From an uncultured Clostridium sp. (GTDB taxonomy: Bacteria; Bacillota; Clostridia; Lachnospirales; Lachnospiraceae), in contig USBM01000162.1 of NCBI GenBank assembly GCA_900552885.1, positions 1 to 5,281 of the forward strand: 5,281 bases of DNA. Reading direction: 5' to 3'. The notes under the pieces are model-generated. The model worked only from the letters and a program-made list of their open reading frames with translations. It did not search any database and was not told where the DNA came from. Below, piece by piece: positions 1 through 5,141 of the stretch (within the stretch, counting starts at the first letter, position 1; each line of letters starts with the position of its first letter). Position numbers and translations under genes: made by a program.

Positions 1-1
1 A

Positions 2-100
2 AGGGGATTTAGATTATATGAATTAGGAAAAATGAGGGTGAATAAAGTGTATGAACTAGGTTGTTTTGAGAAGCGGATTTATTTGGAATATGTAGAATAA
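2..100 (+). CDS. Possible 3' end of an upstream gene, or chance open frame
   Basis: This frame is open from the left edge of the window to a TAA at 98-100 and would encode 32 residues; the other two forward frames hit stops within the first 26 bases. The residues include YELG twice, about 12 residues apart, and the C-terminus reads FEKRIYLEYVE. It could be the tail of a gene that starts outside the window. Alternatively it could be a 22-codon ORF from the ATG at 32, which has a weak AGGA only 3 bases upstream. The stretch is too short to assign to a family and an open run of this length can arise by chance. No terminator hairpin follows it. Confidence 0.2.
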   Translation, partial: RGFRLYELGKMRVNKVYELGCFEKRIYLEYVE

Positions 101-198
101 AATGAAATAAATATCAAGGCAGTTTTGATAAAGGGTAAATTAGAATAATTCATTGATTCAATAAATTGCCAAACAAAGAAGAAAAGGAAGGAATTTAT

Positions 199-639
199 AT
201 GAGGGATTTTGGAGCAGTTAAGGTGATTTGTCGTGTTATTACATTGATAGAGTTTATTGCATTTATGTTTGCAGCATATATGATACCGGAATTCATGGAT
301 CAGGAGATTCTTGTAGATGTGAAGGAACAGACAAGATATATACTGGTTGGATTGGGAATTGCGTTGGTTGTTATGATGATCGTTTCCCTGATCATAAAAT
401 ATACAATGAAAGATGCGTCAAAAGTGACACCATACCGAATCGTGGATGTAATAACCAGACTGGTATTCACAATGCCTGCGGGACTTGTGATTATGTATTA
501 TTTGGAAGATGAAAAAGGATACGAAGATCTGATATGTGCAATTGTCGGCACCTGTATATTCATTGTAATGAATGCCACATTGAAATTTACATTACAGGAG
601 ACAATGAGCGTATCTTTTATGCGCTCGGACAGTCTGTAA
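199..639 (+). CDS. Small four-helix integral membrane protein, unknown function
   Basis: The start is placed at the ATG at 199 because AGGAAGG (185-191) lies 7 bases before it; the in-frame TTG at 166 has no comparable site. The product has 146 residues. Hydrophobic stretches near residues 8-30, 46-67, 84-101 and 110-128 suggest four membrane helices. Short charged loops lie between them: an acidic segment around 31-44, KDASK at 71-75 and EDEKGYED at 103-110. There is no signal peptidase site, lipobox or catalytic motif that I recognise, so no function is assigned. I found no convincing promoter in the AT-rich 100 bases upstream. The gene ends 10 bases before the -35 element of the ZTP riboswitch promoter with no hairpin terminator between, so read-through into the riboswitch leader is possible. 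Nothing in the protein links it to purine metabolism. Confidence 0.75.
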   Translation: MRDFGAVKVICRVITLIEFIAFMFAAYMIPEFMDQEILVDVKEQTRYILVGLGIALVVMMIVSLIIKYTMKDASKVTPYRIVDVITRLVFTMPAGLVIMYYLEDEKGYEDLICAIVGTCIFIVMNATLKFTLQETMSVSFMRSDSL

Positions 640-649
640 TATTTTTCAC

Positions 650-677
650 TTGCATTTTTATTAGATTCATGTATTAT
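650..677 (+). promoter_or_regulatory. Candidate sigma-A promoter for the ZTP riboswitch and purO transcript
   Basis: TTGCAT (650-655) and TATTAT (672-677) are separated by 16 bases. The -10 matches TATAAT at five of six positions; the -35 keeps only TTG. The expected transcription start, about seven bases downstream at 684-685, falls immediately before the first paired element of the riboswitch aptamer, which supports the call. The region is very AT-rich, so overlapping alternative -10 hexamers (674-679) cannot be excluded. Confidence 0.5.
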
Positions 678-685
678 ATTATTAT

Positions 686-759
686 CAGGTTGTGCGACTG
701 ACGGAAGCTGGGAGAACCCAGGGGAAACACAACACGAAGAATTGCCGACCGTCTGGGCA
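686..759 (+). promoter_or_regulatory. ZTP (pfl motif) riboswitch aptamer
   Basis: The layout matches the ZTP/pfl riboswitch. Helix P1 forms from GTTGTG (689-694) and CACAAC (728-733), six perfect pairs. The first conserved strand after P1 reads CGACTGACGGA (695-705), against a remembered consensus of YGACUGRCG. P2 is CTGGG (708-712) with CCCAG (717-721) closing an AGAA loop, followed by the GGGGA-type strand at 721-725. The hallmark 3' element CCGTCTGGGCA lies at 749-759. This class binds ZTP and ZMP (AICAR nucleotides), which build up when 10-formyl-tetrahydrofolate is short, and is typically found ahead of purine and one-carbon genes. Here it precedes purO and the AICAR formyltransferase gene, whose product uses AICAR as substrate. 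The 3' element is shared with the terminator, which predicts an ON switch. The assignment rests on remembered consensus and hand pairing. Confidence 0.93.
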
Positions 760-789
760 CCGTTTTGGGGTACCAGGCGGTTATTTTTA
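749..789 (+). terminator. Intrinsic terminator forming the expression platform of the ZTP riboswitch
   Basis: CCGTCTGG (749-756) pairs with CCAGGCGG (773-780) through eight pairs, one of them a U-G wobble, and A748 with T781 can extend the stem. A partial inner helix is possible around ACC (759-761) and GGT (769-771). The U-rich tract TTATTTTT follows at 781-788. The 5' arm is the conserved 3' element of the aptamer, so ligand-bound aptamer and terminator are mutually exclusive: ZTP or ZMP binding should permit read-through into purO. Confidence 0.88.
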
Positions 790-852
790 TGGTTTATTTC
801 CAAGGGATAGTGTCTCATGGAAGAAGATTTGATCTAGCATAAGGAGGTAGTT

Positions 853-1566
853 ATGAAACAACAGTCATTAGCAGCAGAATTAAGTGCAACATCCTATCCG
901 GGAAGAGGAATTGTGATCGGTAAGACACCGGATGGAACTCATGCAGCAATCGCATATTTTATCATGGGTAGAAGCGAGAACAGCCGTAATCGTATCTTTG
1001 TGGAGGATGGAGAAGGCATCCGTACACAGGCATTTGATCCTTCTAAGTTAGAAGATCCAAGCCTGATCATCTATGCACCGGTTCGCGTACTTGGCAATAA
1101 GACAATTGTAACGAATGGTGACCAGACCGATACGATCTATGATCTGATGGATAAGCAGTATACCTTTGAGCAGGCACTTCGTACCAGAGAGTTTGAGCCG
1201 GATGCACCAAATTATACGCCTAGAATTTCCGGAATTCTTCATTTTGACAAGGGAGCATTTAATTATGCAATGTCAATCTTGAAGAGCAATAACGGTAATC
1301 CGGATGCATGCAATCGTTATACATTTGCATATGAGAACCCGGTCAATGGAGAGGGACATTTTATCCATACTTACATGGGTGACGGTAATCCATTACCAAG
1401 CTTCGAGGGAGAGCCGACTTTGATTGATATTCCAAATGATATGAATGAATTTGCAGATCTTGTATGGAATAATCTGAATGAAGACAACAAAGTATCCCTG
1501 TTTATCCGTTATATCAATATTGCAGACGGAACCTGTGAGACAAAGATCATTAACAAGAATAAATAA
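853..1566 (+). CDS. purO: IMP cyclohydrolase, PurO type
   Basis: This 237-residue cytoplasmic protein is recognised as a PurO-type IMP cyclohydrolase (family IMP_cyclohyd), which closes the ring of FAICAR to give IMP, the last step of de novo purine synthesis. PurO was first described in archaea and has an Ntn-hydrolase-like fold; it is unrelated to the N-terminal cyclohydrolase domain of PurH. Visible landmarks are YPGRGIVIGKTPDG (15-28), GRSENSRNR (39-47), VTNGDQTDT (86-94), PDAPNYTPRISG (116-127) and GEGHFIHTY (167-175 approx). The archaeal enzyme is about 200 residues, so this form is somewhat longer. AGGAGG (842-847) sits 5 bases before the ATG. Expression should be governed by the ZTP riboswitch directly upstream, and the partner formyltransferase gene follows after 129 bases. 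The family call is from remembered motif similarity; that same-strand neighbour is strong contextual support. Confidence 0.9.
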   Translation: MKQQSLAAELSATSYPGRGIVIGKTPDGTHAAIAYFIMGRSENSRNRIFVEDGEGIRTQAFDPSKLEDPSLIIYAPVRVLGNKTIVTNGDQTDTIYDLMDKQYTFEQALRTREFEPDAPNYTPRISGILHFDKGAFNYAMSILKSNNGNPDACNRYTFAYENPVNGEGHFIHTYMGDGNPLPSFEGEPTLIDIPNDMNEFADLVWNNLNEDNKVSLFIRYINIADGTCETKIINKNK

Positions 1567-1591
1567 TATACATTAACTAACGATATGTCAA
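1563..1591 (-). promoter_or_regulatory. Candidate reverse-strand promoter firing antisense into purO
   Basis: Read on the minus strand, a perfect TTGACA (1591-1586) is followed after exactly 17 bases by TATTAT (1568-1563), a five-of-six match to TATAAT. Transcription would start near 1556 and run antisense through the 3' end of purO. The consensus match and spacing are better than for either forward promoter candidate of the purine genes. The surrounding sequence is very AT-rich, so a chance match remains possible, and no reverse-strand gene lies downstream. Confidence 0.4.
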
Positions 1592-1674
1592 AAATATAGA
1601 AAAGTCAAAATTGTGAATTAGCAAGATGTCAACTATTATAATAACATATATTATCTATATATTTTGACACATAT
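1583..1674. repeat. Imperfect inverted repeat flanking the forward promoter candidate in the purO-purH gap
   Basis: The left arm (1583-1598) starts ATATGTCAAAAA and the right arm (1658-1674) ends TTTTGACACATAT. Pairing is ATATGT (1583-1588) with ACATAT (1669-1674), CAAAA (1589-1593) with TTTTG (1662-1666) and TATA (1595-1598) with TATA (1658-1661). The interruptions are a two-base bulge (1667-1668) and a single-base bulge (1594). Further half-sites in the left-arm orientation are AGTCAAAA (1603-1610) and TGTCAA (1627-1632). It could be a pair of protein binding sites or an RNA hairpin with a loop of about 59 bases. It lacks the GC-rich stem and U-tract of a terminator. Confidence 0.5.
1611..1642 (+). 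promoter_or_regulatory. Candidate internal promoter for the AICAR formyltransferase gene
   Basis: TTGTGA (1611-1616) is followed after 17 bases by TATTAT (1634-1639). A perfect TATAAT overlaps at 1637-1642 but would need a 20-base spacer. Transcription would start near 1646-1649, about 47-50 bases before the formyltransferase ATG. If real, it would allow some purH transcription without passing through the ZTP switch. The TGTCAA half-site at 1627-1632 lies inside the spacer, where a regulator could act. Confidence 0.4.
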
Positions 1675-1695
1675 TTTAAGGAGGAAAATACAACT

Positions 1696-2874
1696 ATGAA
1701 CGAGATCCAGTTAAAATACGGCTGTAACCCAAACCAGAAGCCATCCAGAGTATTTATGAAGAACGGAGCAGACTTACCGATCAAGATTCTTTGTGGCAAG
1801 CCGGGCTATATCAACTTATTAGATGCATTTAACGGCTGGCAGTTAGTGAAGGAATTGAAGAAAGCAACCGGTCTTCCTGCAGCAACATCCTTTAAGCATG
1901 TATCTCCAGCAGGTGCGGCAGTTGGACTTCCACTTACTGAGGTAGAGAGAAAGATCTACTGGGTAGATGATATGGGAGAGTTATCTCCACTTGCAAATGC
2001 GTATGCCAGAGCAAGAGGTGCAGACAGAATGTCATCTTTTGGTGATTTCATTTCGTTGTCAGACGTGTGTGATGTATCGACAGCAAAGTTAATTAAGCGT
2101 GAGGTTTCTGATGGTGTGATCGCACCGGGATATGAGCCGGAAGCATTAGAGCTTTTGAAGGCAAAGAAGAAAGGTAATTACTGTGTTATCGAGATTGATC
2201 CGGAATATGTTCCGGCTCCAATTGAGCAGAAGGATGTATTTGGTGTAACCTTTGAGCAAGGTAGAAATGAGCTTGTGATCAATGATGAATTATTCGCTAA
2301 TGTAGTAACCGAGAACAAAGAGATTCCGGAGCAGGCTAAGATTGATCTTGCCATTGCTATGATCACTTTGAAATATACACAGTCTAATTCCGTATGTTAT
2401 ACGAAGGGTGGACAGGCAATCGGTATTGGTGCTGGTCAGCAGTCAAGAATTCATTGTACAAGACTTGCTGGACAGAAGGCAGATAACTGGTTCTTGCGTC
2501 AGAATCCAAAGGTGTTAAATCTTCCATTTAAGGATGGTATCGGACGTGCAGACCGTGACAATACGATTGATGTATATATGAGCGATGATTATATGGATGT
2601 ATTAGCCGATGGCACTTGGGAGAACTTTTTCACCGAGAAACCGGAGGTATTTACAAGAGAAGAGAAGCGTGCATGGCTTGACCAGATGACGGATGTAGCA
2701 CTTGGCTCTGATGCATTCTTCCCATTTGGTGATAATATTGAGCGTGCTCATAAGAGTGGTGTGAAGTATATTGCACAGCCGGGTGGTTCCATCCGTGATG
2801 ACAATGTTATTGATACTTGTAACAAATATGGAATGGCAATGTGCTTTACCGGCATTCGTCTGTTCCATCACTAA
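1696..2874 (+). CDS. purH: Stand-alone AICAR formyltransferase (C-terminal half of PurH/ATIC)
   Basis: This 392-residue enzyme transfers a formyl group from 10-formyl-tetrahydrofolate to AICAR, giving FAICAR, which PurO then cyclises. Only the transformylase domain of bifunctional PurH (usually over 500 residues) is present; the cyclohydrolase domain is absent and no remnant lies upstream. Landmarks are LKYGCNPNQ (6-14), NLLDAFNGWQLVKEL (40-54), KHVSPAGAAVG (67-77), ARARGADRMSSFGDF (104-118), KYTQSNSVCY (226-235), GIGAGQQSRIHCTRLAG (243-259), SDAFFPFGDNIERA (338-351) and a C-terminal RLFHH. K67, H68, N231 and H392 correspond to human ATIC K266, H267, N431 and H592, as I recall that numbering. 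The wording is closer to the eukaryotic domain than to the KHxNPCG style of common bacterial PurH. AAGGAGG (1678-1684) lies 11 bases before the ATG. The symbol is used for the domain; the protein is not bifunctional. Confidence 0.95.
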   Translation: MNEIQLKYGCNPNQKPSRVFMKNGADLPIKILCGKPGYINLLDAFNGWQLVKELKKATGLPAATSFKHVSPAGAAVGLPLTEVERKIYWVDDMGELSPLANAYARARGADRMSSFGDFISLSDVCDVSTAKLIKREVSDGVIAPGYEPEALELLKAKKKGNYCVIEIDPEYVPAPIEQKDVFGVTFEQGRNELVINDELFANVVTENKEIPEQAKIDLAIAMITLKYTQSNSVCYTKGGQAIGIGAGQQSRIHCTRLAGQKADNWFLRQNPKVLNLPFKDGIGRADRDNTIDVYMSDDYMDVLADGTWENFFTEKPEVFTREEKRAWLDQMTDVALGSDAFFPFGDNIERAHKSGVKYIAQPGGSIRDDNVIDTCNKYGMAMCFTGIRLFHH

Positions 2875-2880
2875 GATTGT

Positions 2881-3501
2881 ATGAACAAGAAGATACGTAA
2901 TGTTTGTCTGATCGTAATTGCTCTGCTTGTGTTCTTTGTTGTGATTCCGTTTTTTAACCGTGGTCAAAATGAGGACTCTGAGGCGGTCATTTATCCGCTC
3001 TATGATACGAAGTATGAGGATACGATCGGGGACACGAATCATGTTGCATTGTTTGATGAGAAGTTGGAGTTTCCGATGCCGATGAAAGATCTGCCGGATG
3101 CATTTCATATAGAGAAACGATATTATGACGATATGACCGATGGCATTGAAGCGGGAGATTCCTTCCAATGTGAATTACTGAATGCATCGGATGAACCGGT
3201 TGCTTATATCAAGGTGACGAATCAGAAGAAGAACACGGTAACATCGCCAGATGATATGGTGATCACATATATGGTAGCTTCGTCATTTAAGGCAGATGAC
3301 AAACAATATGCCGTTCCGTTTGTGATTCAAAAAGGCATTGGTATTGGATCTTCCGCAGCGGAAGTGAAAGCGGTATTCCCGGATGCGGATATACCGGATA
3401 ATGATGATTACAGTGTCGTTAATGTGGACTCCGGTATAATGAAGATCACGTTGGAATTCGTAGATCAGACAGTCTACAAAATGTCCGTAAGTAGTTATTG
3501 A
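2881..3501 (+). CDS. Membrane-anchored extracytoplasmic protein, unknown function
   Basis: The 206-residue product begins MNKKIR, followed by a hydrophobic stretch (about residues 7-25) and then an acidic, soluble remainder. This indicates an N-terminal signal anchor or signal peptide with the bulk outside the membrane. Cys9 lies inside the hydrophobic segment and is not a lipobox cysteine. Residues 149-170 (IQKGIGIGSSAAEVKAVFPDAD) resemble the 'KGI-G-S--EV---FP-A' turn seen in several clostridial secreted proteins, but I cannot name the family. The ATG is six bases after the formyltransferase stop codon and has no recognisable Shine-Dalgarno sequence, so expression probably depends on translational coupling. 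It is therefore likely to be the last gene of the purine transcript, though nothing in it suggests purine chemistry. Its stop codon overlaps the -35 of the tyrS promoter. Confidence 0.78.
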   Translation: MNKKIRNVCLIVIALLVFFVVIPFFNRGQNEDSEAVIYPLYDTKYEDTIGDTNHVALFDEKLEFPMPMKDLPDAFHIEKRYYDDMTDGIEAGDSFQCELLNASDEPVAYIKVTNQKKNTVTSPDDMVITYMVASSFKADDKQYAVPFVIQKGIGIGSSAAEVKAVFPDADIPDNDDYSVVNVDSGIMKITLEFVDQTVYKMSVSSY

Positions 3502-3526
3502 CAAACAGTTCATTCTTGATTATACT
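3498..3526 (+). promoter_or_regulatory. Sigma-A promoter of the tyrS T-box leader
   Basis: A perfect TTGACA (3498-3503) is followed after exactly 17 bases by TATACT (3521-3526), five of six matches to TATAAT. The predicted start is near 3533, just before the T-box leader. The -35 hexamer contains the TGA stop codon (3499-3501) of the preceding gene, so the two units are packed with no spacer and no terminator between them. Confidence 0.85.
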
Positions 3527-3761
3527 GTACCTATTCGCGGCGTTGATAAGAACAAGTAGTAAGAAGCAAACCCATACAGAGAGCTGCCGGCTGGTGAGAG
3601 GCGCATGGAAGACTTGTTATGAATACCTCTTTGAGCCTCATACCGAATGGAGTATTCCTAGTAGGCTATGACGATTGATGTACGTTATAACATCGGGTAT
3701 TTCCTGTAAGCAGTTACAGATGATACCTGCTAAGGCAGCAGATGCGAGTCTGTTGTGAATT

Positions 3762-3794
3762 TAGGTGGTAACACGGGTATATATGCTCGTCCTA
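3762..3794 (+). promoter_or_regulatory. T-box antiterminator with seven-base tRNA-binding bulge
   Basis: Helix A1 pairs TAGG (3762-3765) with CCTA (3791-3794). The seven-base bulge TGGTAAC is at 3766-3772. Helix A2 pairs ACGGGT (3773-3778) with GCTCGT (3785-3790), including two wobble pairs, and closes an ATATAT loop. TGGT in the bulge is complementary to ACCA, consistent with the adenine discriminator of bacterial tRNA-Tyr. The 3' strand (3785-3794) is exactly the 5' arm of the terminator, so the two folds exclude each other. Confidence 0.9.
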
Positions 3795-3823
3795 TACGAA
3801 GAATCGGTAGGACGGGCTTTTTT
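3785..3823 (+). terminator. T-box intrinsic terminator
   Basis: GCTCGTCCTA (3785-3794) pairs with TAGGACGGGC (3808-3817) in ten consecutive pairs, one a wobble, around a 13-base loop, followed by six T residues (3818-3823). It is the default OFF fold of the tyrS leader. Because no other terminator is visible upstream of it after the purine genes, it may also end transcripts that read through from purH and its downstream neighbour. Confidence 0.95.
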
Positions 3824-3836
3824 GTATTATAGGAAA

Positions 3837-3886
3837 GTTCGTCCTGGAAAGCAGGAACGCTCCGCTAAGGATGTGTACCTTGCGGA
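3837..3886 (+). other. Two hairpins between the T-box terminator and the tyrS ribosome binding site
   Basis: The first hairpin pairs GTTC (3837-3840) with GAAC (3855-3858) and CTG (3844-3846) with CAG (3852-3854). The second pairs TCCGC (3861-3865) with GCGGA (3882-3886) and AAGG (3867-3870) with CCTT (3878-3881), with one bulged base at 3866, giving nine pairs. No U-tract follows, so these are not terminators. They may affect mRNA stability or translation initiation; the AGAGAGG site (3893-3899) is left free six bases after the second stem. Confidence 0.5.
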
Positions 3887-3907
3887 TAAGAAAGAGAGGA
3901 TGAAAAG

Positions 3908-5134
3908 ATGACAATTTATGATGAATTAGTCGCAAGAGGGCTCATCGCTCAGGTAACAGATGAGGAAGAGATTAAGGAATTAATTAACAATGGTAAGGCA
4001 ACCTTCTATATTGGATTTGATCCAACCGCAGACAGCCTGCATGTAGGACACTTCATGGCACTTTGTCTGATGAAGCGTTTGCAGATGGCAGGAAATAAGC
4101 CAATCGCATTGATCGGTGGCGGTACTGCCATGATCGGTGATCCATCTGGACGTAGTGATATGCGTCAGATGATGACAAAAGAGACGATTGAGCATAACTG
4201 CGAGTGCTTCAAGAAGCAGATGAGTAAATTTATTGATTTCTCTGAAGGCAAAGCCTTGATGGTTAACAATGCAGACTGGTTATTAGATCTGAATTATGTG
4301 GATGTATTACGTGAGGTTGGAGCTCATTTCTCTGTAAACAGAATGCTTTCGCATGAGTGTTACAAACAGCGTATGGAGCGTGGACTTACATTTTTGGAGT
4401 TTAACTACATGATCATGCAGAGTTATGATTTCTTTGAGCTATTCCAGAAATATGGCTGTAACATGCAGTTTGGTGGTGACGATCAGTGGGCTAATATGCT
4501 TGGTGGTACAGAGTTGATCCGTCGTAAACTTGGTAAGAACGCATGTGCCATGACCATTACCTTATTGCTCAATTCAGAGGGTAAGAAGATGGGTAAGACA
4601 CAGTCCGGTGCGGTATGGCTTGATCCGAATAAGACTTCTCCATTTGACTTCTATCAGTACTGGAGAAATGTAGCCGATGCGGACGTATTAAAATGTATCC
4701 GTATGTTGACATTCCTTCCGCTAGAGCAGATCGATGAGATGGATTCATGGGAAGGCAGCCAGTTGAATCAGGCAAAGGAGATCCTTGCATTTGAACTTAC
4801 TAAGTTGGTGCATGGTGAGGAAGAGGCACAGAAAGCACAGGACGCAGCCAGAGCATTATTTGCAGGCGGTGGTAATGCAGACAATATGCCAACCACCAAT
4901 TTAACTGCGGATGATTTTAACGAGGAAGGCAAGATCGGTATTCTTGACTTAATGTTGAAGGCGGAATTAGTAACTTCTAAGGCTGAGGCACGTCGTGGCG
5001 TTCAACAGGGAGGTGTTACGGTCAACGGAGATAAAGTAAATGATCCGTTCGCAACATTTACCAAGGATGATTTTGAATCTGACTTCGTATTGAAGAAGGG
5101 GAAGAAGAATTTCCGTAAGATTACGATAGAGTAA
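3908..5134 (+). CDS. tyrS: Tyrosyl-tRNA synthetase (TyrRS), class I
   Basis: This 408-residue cytoplasmic enzyme attaches tyrosine to tRNA-Tyr; its length is typical of bacterial TyrRS. The class I signatures are present. FYIGFDPTADSLHVGH (33-48) holds Tyr34 and the HIGH-type HVGH, and KMGKT (227-231) is the KMSKS-type loop. Tyrosine-pocket residues are visible as Y167, Q171 and D174 in YMIMQSYD, and QFGGDDQWANM (187-197) is the conserved second pocket segment. The C-terminal S4-type RNA-binding domain covers about 345-405 and contains TSKAEARRGVQQGGVTVNG (356-374). AGAGAGG (3893-3899) lies 8 bases before the ATG. Expression is controlled by the tyrosine T-box leader upstream, whose TAC specifier agrees with the enzyme. 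No key residue is missing and there is no frameshift. The gene appears to be transcribed from its own promoter at 3498-3526. Confidence 0.99.
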   Translation: MTIYDELVARGLIAQVTDEEEIKELINNGKATFYIGFDPTADSLHVGHFMALCLMKRLQMAGNKPIALIGGGTAMIGDPSGRSDMRQMMTKETIEHNCECFKKQMSKFIDFSEGKALMVNNADWLLDLNYVDVLREVGAHFSVNRMLSHECYKQRMERGLTFLEFNYMIMQSYDFFELFQKYGCNMQFGGDDQWANMLGGTELIRRKLGKNACAMTITLLLNSEGKKMGKTQSGAVWLDPNKTSPFDFYQYWRNVADADVLKCIRMLTFLPLEQIDEMDSWEGSQLNQAKEILAFELTKLVHGEEEAQKAQDAARALFAGGGNADNMPTTNLTADDFNEEGKIGILDLMLKAELVTSKAEARRGVQQGGVTVNGDKVNDPFATFTKDDFESDFVLKKGKKNFRKITIE

Positions 5135-5141
5135 AATAAAC

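Larger units (their letters stand above)
3534..3823 (+). promoter_or_regulatory. Tyrosine-responsive T-box leader of tyrS
   Basis: The leader has the standard T-box parts in order. A stereotyped 5' segment GATAAGAACAAGTAGT (3545-3560) precedes stem I. The AGAGAG element (3578-3583) can pair with CTCTTTG (3627-3633), and GGCTGGTGAGAGG lies at 3589-3601. The specifier segment GAATACC (3621-3627) presents the tyrosine codon TAC (3624-3626). A stem II candidate pairs AGCC (3634-3637) with GGCT (3664-3667) and ATAC (3640-3643) with GTAT (3652-3655), with an AGTA motif at 3660-3663. Further hairpins are 3667-3673/3683-3689 and 3704-3709/3714-3719. The T-box itself, AGGTGGTAACACGGG, is at 3763-3777. 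Uncharged tRNA-Tyr should pair through its anticodon with TAC and through its ACCA end with TGGT, stabilising the antiterminator and raising tyrS expression when charged tRNA-Tyr is short. Confidence 0.96.

Noticed and set aside
125..153. TTGATA at 125-130 as a promoter for the first membrane protein gene.
   Set aside because: The hexamer 17 bases downstream (ATTCAT) is a poor -10, and better -10-like hexamers nearby have wrong spacing.
166..198. TTG start giving an 11-residue N-terminal extension to the first gene.
   Set aside because: It has no SD, whereas the ATG at 199 has AGGAAGG at the right distance and the extension would add a charged stretch before the first membrane helix.
498..818. 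Reverse-strand frame of 106 codons across the end of the membrane protein and the riboswitch.
   Set aside because: It runs antisense through the riboswitch aptamer and terminator, whose pairing explains the sequence better.
1664..1669. TTGACA on the + strand as the -35 of a purH promoter.
   Set aside because: A -10 at the right spacing would fall after the SD and next to the ATG, leaving no room for the mapped-looking AAGGAGG leader.
2602..3168. Long reverse-strand frame of 188 codons.
   Set aside because: It overlaps a highly conserved formyltransferase and the next forward gene in full; it has no supporting SD or family resemblance and is a shadow frame.
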